5,465 nucleotides of DNA from Bacilli bacterium (GTDB lineage Bacteria > Bacillota_I > Bacilli_A > RF39 > UBA660). Numbering within the stretch: the first letter of the stretch is position 1; each line of letters opens with the position of its first letter. A model generated the notes under the pieces. That model worked only from the letters and a program-made list of their open reading frames with translations. It did no database searches and was not told the DNA's origin. Shown here piece by piece: positions 1 through 3,071 of this stretch. The position numbers and the translations under genes were made by a program. Location: contig CAKJXT010000001.1 in NCBI GenBank assembly GCA_918219625.1, positions 1 through 5,465 of the forward strand, written 5' to 3'.

Positions 1-389
1 ACTTCAAAATCACAACATAAAGATAAATACGTTTCATACTTCTTATTAACAACAAAATTCTTATGAGCCTTTAAAGCACTAGGCAACATCGTCTGATAAG
101 CAGAAATTAAAGTGCATAATGTTTTCTTCTTGATGTACTTACCTAAATCCATCATCTCATCATTAATAACAACGCTATCATCAATAACATCTATAATATC
201 TTTAACATTATAAGAAAAATCAAAATCATTACAAATCGATAAAATAAAACCTTCTAACCTTTGCTTTCCAAAAGGAACTAATACTCTCTTACCAACTTTT
301 ATCCCATCAACTAAATAAGAAGGAACATTATAAGTAAAAGTTTTATCTAATTTTTTAGCTTTTAATTCAACTAAAACATTTATATACAT
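1..389 (-). CDS. priA: Primosomal protein N' (PriA helicase), N-terminal part, cut by window edge
   Basis: PriA is the DNA helicase that recognises stalled or repaired replication forks and reloads the replisome. Only the first 129 codons are visible; the helicase and zinc-binding domains lie beyond base 1. I translated this by hand from ATG 389-387. The visible part matches the PriA N-terminal DNA-binding (3'-end-binding) domain: an opening beta strand (VLVELKAKKLDKTFTYNVP, residues 5-23), the GKRVLVPFG strand (33-41) followed by EGFILSI (46-52), and TLCTLISAYQTMLPSALKA (90-108), which resembles the TLSFKITALQAMLPAALKA segment I recall from Bacillus PriA. The start is supported by a perfect AGGAGG at 401-396 with a 6-nt spacer. 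It has its own extended -10 promoter just downstream of the gtrA-like terminator, so it is probably a separate transcription unit. The identification rests on family resemblance over one domain, but the fit is good. Confidence 0.9.
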   Translation of the reverse strand, partial: MYINVLVELKAKKLDKTFTYNVPSYLVDGIKVGKRVLVPFGKQRLEGFILSICNDFDFSYNVKDIIDVIDDSVVINDEMMDLGKYIKKKTLCTLISAYQTMLPSALKAHKNFVVNKKYETYLSLCCDFE

Positions 390-411
390 AATATTCCTCC
401 TAACTATAATA

Positions 412-422
412 ATTTTAACACA
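412..422 (-). promoter_or_regulatory. Extended -10 promoter of priA
   Basis: Reading the minus strand, TGTGTTAAAAT (422-412) gives a TRTGn extension plus the -10 hexamer TAAAAT at 417-412. The predicted start near base 405 leaves a leader of about 15 nt that contains the AGGAGG. No good -35 is present: the position at 17-nt spacing reads TAGGAT and falls inside the preceding terminator stem. Activity would therefore rely on the extended -10. The core is shared with the three other promoters in the window. Confidence 0.6.
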
Positions 423-425
423 TTT

Positions 426-452
426 AAAAAAAAAATCCTATAAATTAGGACT
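426..452 (-). terminator. Rho-independent terminator of the gtrB-gtrA operon
   Basis: On the minus strand a 7-bp stem AGTCCTA (452-446) pairs with TAGGATT (440-434), with one G-U pair and a 5-nt loop ATTTA (445-441). It runs into ten consecutive U residues (435-426). The TAA stop of the gtrA-like gene (447-445) lies across the stem/loop border, so the terminator is built into the end of the coding sequence. Confidence 0.8.
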
Positions 453-852
453 CTTTCTTAAATACAAACAATTTACTAAATACATAATTAAGTACTATAA
501 CTATTACTTGAACTATAATTTTAGAAATCATATCATCAATATTAATTAATTCAACAAATACATACATAAGCAAAAGTTCAATTCCTAAAGAAATAACTCT
601 ATACTTAAAAAATTGATAAACTTCTAAAAAAATATTATCACTTTTACTCTTAAATACAAAAATTCTATTTGTAACATAAGCAAATAAAACTGAAATAATC
701 CATGAAATAACATTCGCAATCATATAATTAATATGAAATGCTTTAGTACATAAAGCATAAATAACTATGCTAACTAAAGTAGTCATTCCACCAACAATTA
801 AATAATTTATTATTTCCTCATACTTTTTATATAAATTTAATATTTTTTTCAT
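445..852 (-). CDS. GtrA-like four-helix membrane protein (putative lipid-linked sugar flippase)
   Basis: This 135-aa protein has the size and pattern of the GtrA family, small membrane proteins proposed to move polyprenyl-phosphate-linked sugars across the cytoplasmic membrane for surface polysaccharide or teichoic acid decoration. Four hydrophobic segments are visible, at about residues 15-35, 42-66, 86-103 and 109-131. Family-like motifs are YLIVGGMTT (17-25), ending the N-terminal amphipathic stretch, NRIFVFK (62-68) after helix 2, and NYVFSKLFVFK (122-132) after helix 4. The ATG overlaps the stop of the upstream glycosyltransferase gene by 4 nt (ATGA, 852-849), which indicates translational coupling and a shared function. 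An AGAAGG ribosome binding site (865-860) sits 7 nt upstream, inside that gene. Direct evidence for flippase activity in this family is limited, and the substrate cannot be read from the sequence. Confidence 0.85.
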   Translation of the reverse strand: MKKILNLYKKYEEIINYLIVGGMTTLVSIVIYALCTKAFHINYMIANVISWIISVLFAYVTNRIFVFKSKSDNIFLEVYQFFKYRVISLGIELLLMYVFVELINIDDMISKIIVQVIVIVLNYVFSKLFVFKKES

Positions 853-1787
853 TTCTTATCCTTCTCTGTTTCTTTAACAATATATACAGGTCTTCCCTTA
901 ACCTCTAAATATAACTTAGATAAATATTGTCCTATTATACCAACACAAAATAACTGTACACCGCTTATAAAAAACACAATACACACAAGTGAAGGCCAAC
1001 CTGCAACAGGATCACCAAAAGTCAATGTTCTAACAATAATAAACACTATCATCACCATTGAAATTAAGAAAAACAAAATTCCAATAATAGATGAAATAGC
1101 TAAAGGTACTGTTGAAAAAGCAACAATACTTTCTAAAGAATATAAGAATAATTTCCAAAAATTCCATTTGGTAGTTCCAGCTACCCTTTCAACATTCTTA
1201 TACTCTAACCATTTAGTTTTGTAACCAACCCAACTAAATATACCTTTAGAAAAACGATTATACTCTTTCAAAGATAAAATACTATCTACCATTTGTCTAC
1301 TCATTAATCTATAATCACGAGCGCCATCAACAATTTCAGTATCAGAAATTTTATTAATTAATTTATAATAACATTTCGCAAAAAAACTTCTAATAGGTGG
1401 TTCTCCCTTACGATTAACACGACGAGTAGCTACACAATCATATCCTTCATTCTTAATTCCATCATACATTTCATGAAGCATACTAGGTGGATCTTGTAAA
1501 TCAGCATCCATTATAGCAACATAATCACCTTCAGCATACTCTAAACCAGCAAGCATAGCAGCTTCTTTACCAAAATTACGAGAAAAAGATATATATCTAA
1601 CTCTCTCGTCTTTTTTAGCTAATTCACGTGCAACCTCTAATGTTCTATCACGTGACCCATCATTAACAAATATAAATTCAAAATCAACTTTATCAAATGT
1701 AGAAGCAGTCTTAGTTATTTCTTCATAAAATAAAGGCATTGCTTCTTCCTCATTATAACATGGTACAATTATTGATATTTTTTCCAT
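849..1787 (-). CDS. GtrB/DPM1-like family 2 glycosyltransferase (polyprenyl-phosphate sugar synthase)
   Basis: This 312-aa protein is predicted to transfer a hexose from a nucleotide sugar to undecaprenyl phosphate at the inner face of the membrane. The N-terminal GT-A fold shows the SIIVPCYNEEE strand (5-15), VNDGSRDRT (41-49), SRNFGKEAAMLAG (69-81), and DADLQDPP (94-101), which carries the DxD metal/nucleotide site. A DYRLMSR motif (158-164) follows. ERVAGTTKW (200-208) precedes two transmembrane helices at about 228-252 and 266-289, and the end matches the family's GQYLSKLYLEVKGRPVYIV block (286-304). This architecture is typical of GtrB/YkoT/CsbB-like enzymes. The start at ATG 1787 is chosen because GGAGG (1796-1792) lies 4 nt upstream. 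An in-frame TTG 54 nt further upstream coincides with the -35 element and cannot be the real start. It forms an operon with the overlapping gtrA-like gene. Whether the sugar is glucose or another hexose is unknown. Confidence 0.93.
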   Translation of the reverse strand: MEKISIIVPCYNEEEAMPLFYEEITKTASTFDKVDFEFIFVNDGSRDRTLEVARELAKKDERVRYISFSRNFGKEAAMLAGLEYAEGDYVAIMDADLQDPPSMLHEMYDGIKNEGYDCVATRRVNRKGEPPIRSFFAKCYYKLINKISDTEIVDGARDYRLMSRQMVDSILSLKEYNRFSKGIFSWVGYKTKWLEYKNVERVAGTTKWNFWKLFLYSLESIVAFSTVPLAISSIIGILFFLISMVMIVFIIVRTLTFGDPVAGWPSLVCIVFFISGVQLFCVGIIGQYLSKLYLEVKGRPVYIVKETEKDKK

Positions 1788-1791
1788 AAAG

Positions 1792-1796
1792 CCTCC
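1792..1796 (-). promoter_or_regulatory. Ribosome binding site fixing the glycosyltransferase start
   Basis: GGAGG (1796-1792) precedes ATG 1787 by 4 nt. This short but usable spacing decides for the 312-aa product over longer readings that would begin in the promoter. Confidence 0.75.
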
Positions 1797-1812
1797 AAAT
1801 AAATACAAAAAA

Positions 1813-1841
1813 ATTATAACACACAATAAAAAAAAAATCAA
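1813..1841 (-). promoter_or_regulatory. Promoter of the gtrB-gtrA operon
   Basis: On the minus strand the -35 is TTGATT (1841-1836) and the -10 is a perfect TATAAT (1818-1813), with a 17-nt spacer. The spacer ends in TGTGT, giving a TRTGn extension. Transcription should begin near 1806, leaving a leader of about 19 nt. The -35 is embedded in the U-tract of the preceding prepilin terminator. Confidence 0.75.
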
Positions 1842-1866
1842 AAAAAGAACTCAAATAGAGTTCTTT
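1831..1866 (-). terminator. Rho-independent terminator of the downstream prepilin gene
   Basis: A perfect 9-bp stem, AAAGAACTC (1866-1858) with GAGTTCTTT (1852-1844), and a 5-nt loop TATTT leads into a T-rich run (1846-1831) interrupted only by GA. It lies 5 bp past the prepilin stop codon. The core GAACTC/GAGTTC is the same as in the terminator of the neighbouring prepilin gene. Confidence 0.85.
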
Positions 1867-1871
1867 AAACA

Positions 1872-2297
1872 TTAATTACCCTCTTGAGCTGCAACTCCAT
1901 TAGTATATGAATATGTTGGAGTATTTTTGCCATCAACTTTGCACCCTGTCATTGAAAGTTTTCCAGATTCATCAACAGAAGCACTAGAACATACTACTTG
2001 AGCACCACTAAAATCAACGCTCAAATATACAGCATCTTGTCCACTACCAATAGTAATACATGTACCATCTGTAGCACTACAACTTTCAAGTTGCGAACCA
2101 GGAGAAACACCAAGTCTAGAATATGAAAATTCAACTGCCTTTCCATATCCAATAACACTATTTAAATTTGCCTTTTCCTTAGCCTCCTCAATAATGCCTA
2201 AAATTATAGGTACAGTTACAACAGCAATAATAGCTAAAATAATGATAATTGCCAATAATTCAATCAATGTAAATCCTTTTCTATTTATTTCTTTCAT
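1872..2297 (-). CDS. Type IV prepilin-like protein (second, downstream paralogue)
   Basis: This is a small secreted filament subunit or pseudopilin of about 141 aa. The leader MKEINRKG ends at a class III cleavage site (G8|F9). The mature protein begins FTLIELL with Glu at mature position 5, and an uninterrupted hydrophobic helix runs to about residue 36 with Pro at mature position 22, as in classical type IV pilins. The helix continues into GYGKAVEFSYS (50-60), then a small head of about 80 residues with Cys73, 80, 103 and 119. The segment VDFSGAQVVCS is shared with the paralogue upstream. I place the start at ATG 2297. GTG 2303, two codons earlier, is equally plausible because it lies 6 nt from AAAAGGG, against 12 nt for the ATG. 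An in-frame TTG at 2339 lies upstream of the -10 and is excluded. Processing needs a prepilin peptidase encoded elsewhere. The filament type (pilus, competence or secretion pseudopilus) cannot be determined. Confidence 0.85.
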   Translation of the reverse strand: MKEINRKGFTLIELLAIIIILAIIAVVTVPIILGIIEEAKEKANLNSVIGYGKAVEFSYSRLGVSPGSQLESCSATDGTCITIGSGQDAVYLSVDFSGAQVVCSSASVDESGKLSMTGCKVDGKNTPTYSYTNGVAAQEGN

Positions 2298-2309
2298 ATA
2301 CACATCATA

Positions 2310-2316
2310 CCCTTTT
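2310..2316 (-). promoter_or_regulatory. Ribosome binding site of the downstream prepilin gene
   Basis: AAAAGGG (2316-2310) is the only purine-rich match before the prepilin. It is 6 nt from GTG 2303 and 12 nt from ATG 2297, so the start is ambiguous. The paralogue keeps the same AAAAGGG but adds a much better AAGGTGGTGAT next to its ATG, which suggests weaker translation here. Confidence 0.5.
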
Positions 2317-2327
2317 CTTACACCATA

Positions 2328-2356
2328 ATTGTAACACAATTATAAAAATAAATCAA
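2328..2356 (-). promoter_or_regulatory. Promoter of the downstream prepilin gene
   Basis: The -35 is TTGATT (2356-2351) and the -10 is TACAAT (2333-2328), with a 17-nt spacer that ends in TGTGT (TRTGn extension). The predicted start near 2321 gives a leader of about 24 nt. The -35 begins three bases after the U-tract of the preceding prepilin terminator. The block from the extension to the ribosome binding site (2338-2308) is 28/31 identical to that of the paralogue. Confidence 0.72.
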
Positions 2357-2358
2357 AC

Positions 2359-2382
2359 AAAAAAGAACTCATAAGAGTTCCT
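2359..2382 (-). terminator. Rho-independent terminator of the upstream prepilin gene
   Basis: An 8-bp stem, AGGAACTC (2382-2375) with GAGTTCTT (2370-2363), has one G-U pair and a TTAT loop. It is followed by six Us (2364-2359) and further U-rich sequence. It lies 17 bp past the stop codon. Confidence 0.82.
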
Positions 2383-2399
2383 ATAAATAACAATTCTTA

Positions 2400-2900
2400 T
2401 TAAGATGCTGGACAAACATTATTAGTAGCTTCTGAAGTCTTACATGCACGTCCATTGTCATATACATAAGTATCACCAGTACCATTGATTTGACATGCAA
2501 CTAATGTAATCTTGCCATCTGCTGCTTTATTATTATCAGCAGTAGTGCTACATACTACCTTATCACCACTAAAGTCAACTCTTAAGTTAATATCATCTGC
2601 TGCAGTTGCACTTTTTTGCAATTTAATATATGAACCAGCAGATAATTTTGTAGACAATCCCTCAGCGTTATCAGCCAATGTTAAAGTTGCATCTTCGCTT
2701 GTTCCTAATAAATAATGTGAATATGCTAGCTCAACAGCTTTACCATATCCAACTACACTACTCTTAGCAGCCTTAGACCTTGCCTCATCAATAATACCTA
2801 AAATTAGAGGTACAGTGATAACAGCGATAATTGCTAAGATAACGATAATTGCTAATAATTCAATTAAAGTAAAACCTTTCTTATTCATTTTTTTCATCAT
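2400..2900 (-). CDS. Type IV prepilin-like protein (first, upstream paralogue)
   Basis: This 166-aa prepilin has the leader MMKKMNKKG, cleaved before Phe10. The mature end is FTLIELLAIIVILAIIAVITVP, with Glu at position 5 and Pro at position 22, both hallmarks of type IV pilins. The N-terminal helix runs on through IIDEARSKAAKSSVVGYGKAVELAYS (about 36-61). The head (about 62-166) carries Cys117, 136, 153 and 163. The first pair corresponds to Cys103/119 of the neighbouring paralogue within VDFSGDKVVCS and VACQ, while the pair near the C-terminus is unique. ATG 2900 or the adjacent ATG 2897 can serve as start, both close to AAGGTGGTGAT. It has the best promoter and ribosome binding site of the two paralogues, so it may be the more abundant subunit (inference). 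ComGC-like competence pseudopilins are an alternative, but no com gene is adjacent and the Ala/Asp/Thr-rich head is not one I recognise. Confidence 0.88.
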   Translation of the reverse strand: MMKKMNKKGFTLIELLAIIVILAIIAVITVPLILGIIDEARSKAAKSSVVGYGKAVELAYSHYLLGTSEDATLTLADNAEGLSTKLSAGSYIKLQKSATAADDINLRVDFSGDKVVCSTTADNNKAADGKITLVACQINGTGDTYVYDNGRACKTSEATNNVCPAS

Positions 2901-2911
2901 ATCACCACCTT
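2901..2911 (-). promoter_or_regulatory. Strong ribosome binding site of the upstream prepilin gene
   Basis: AAGGTGGTGAT (2911-2901) differs at one base from the full anti-Shine-Dalgarno match AAGGAGGTGAT. It abuts the tandem ATG codons at 2900 and 2897; spacing from GGTGG favours 2897 slightly (7 nt, against 4 nt). Confidence 0.7.
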
Positions 2912-2930
2912 ACCCTTTTCCTACAATATA

Positions 2931-2960
2931 ATTGTAACACACTTATCTTTTTAATGTCAA
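2931..2960 (-). promoter_or_regulatory. Promoter of the upstream prepilin gene
   Basis: A consensus -35 TTGACA (2960-2955) and -10 TACAAT (2936-2931) are separated by 18 nt, with the TGTGT extension directly before the -10. Transcription should begin near 2924, giving a leader of about 24 nt. It is the only promoter here with a perfect -35, and the only one not packed against a terminator. Confidence 0.75.
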
Positions 2961-3041
2961 TATTAATAATTTTTTTTAAGCAACACATAATAAAAATAAA
3001 TGTAAATCTAATTATATCATTAATTATTTTAACCAAATATT
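2961..3041 (-). other. AT-rich spacer between valS terminator and prepilin promoter
   Basis: About 80 bp of nearly pure A/T sequence without an open frame, convincing hairpin or repeat. It could serve as an AT-rich upstream promoter element for the TTGACA promoter, but nothing specific can be shown. Confidence 0.4.
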
Positions 3042-3071
3042 AAAAAAAAATGTAGAAACTAATCTACATTT
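3042..3071 (-). terminator. Rho-independent terminator of valS
   Basis: A perfect 9-bp stem, AAATGTAGA (3071-3063) with TCTACATTT (3056-3048), has a 6-nt loop TTAGTT and runs into nine Us (3050-3042, the first three also pairing in the stem). The valS stop codon TAG (3061-3059) lies in the loop, so the 5' arm encodes the last residues (NVD) of the synthetase. Confidence 0.85.

Noticed and set aside
1788..1841. Longer glycosyltransferase with an 18-residue hydrophobic N-terminal extension (could be mistaken for a signal anchor)
   Set aside because: The extension would begin at a TTG that is the -35 element and runs through the -10 and the GGAGG site; the family starts directly at the SIIVPCYNEEE strand.
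2298..2339. Longer reading of the downstream prepilin beginning at TTG 2339
   Set aside because: Its first codons overlap the -10 hexamer and lie upstream of the predicted transcription start, and it would lengthen the prepilin leader to 22 residues for no reason.
1844..2382. GAACTC/GAGTTC inverted repeats as a mobile element or operator pair
   Set aside because: Each sits just past a stop codon and ahead of a T-run on the coding strand, so terminators explain them fully; there are no flanking target duplications or transposase.
2512..2715. Plus-strand open frame of 67 codons
   Set aside because: It lies wholly inside the well-supported upstream prepilin gene on the other strand, has no ribosome binding site, and its product resembles nothing; it is a by-product of antisense codon structure.
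1872..2900. Prepilins as ComGC/ComGD competence pseudopilins
   Set aside because: The N-terminal motif fits any type IV pilin-like protein. There is no comG neighbour, and the separate promoters and terminators do not match a com operon, so a specific name is not justified.
2901..3058. Small RNA or riboswitch in the valS-prepilin gap
   Set aside because: The space is accounted for by the valS terminator, the prepilin promoter and its ribosome binding site; the remainder is nearly pure A/T without stable secondary structure.
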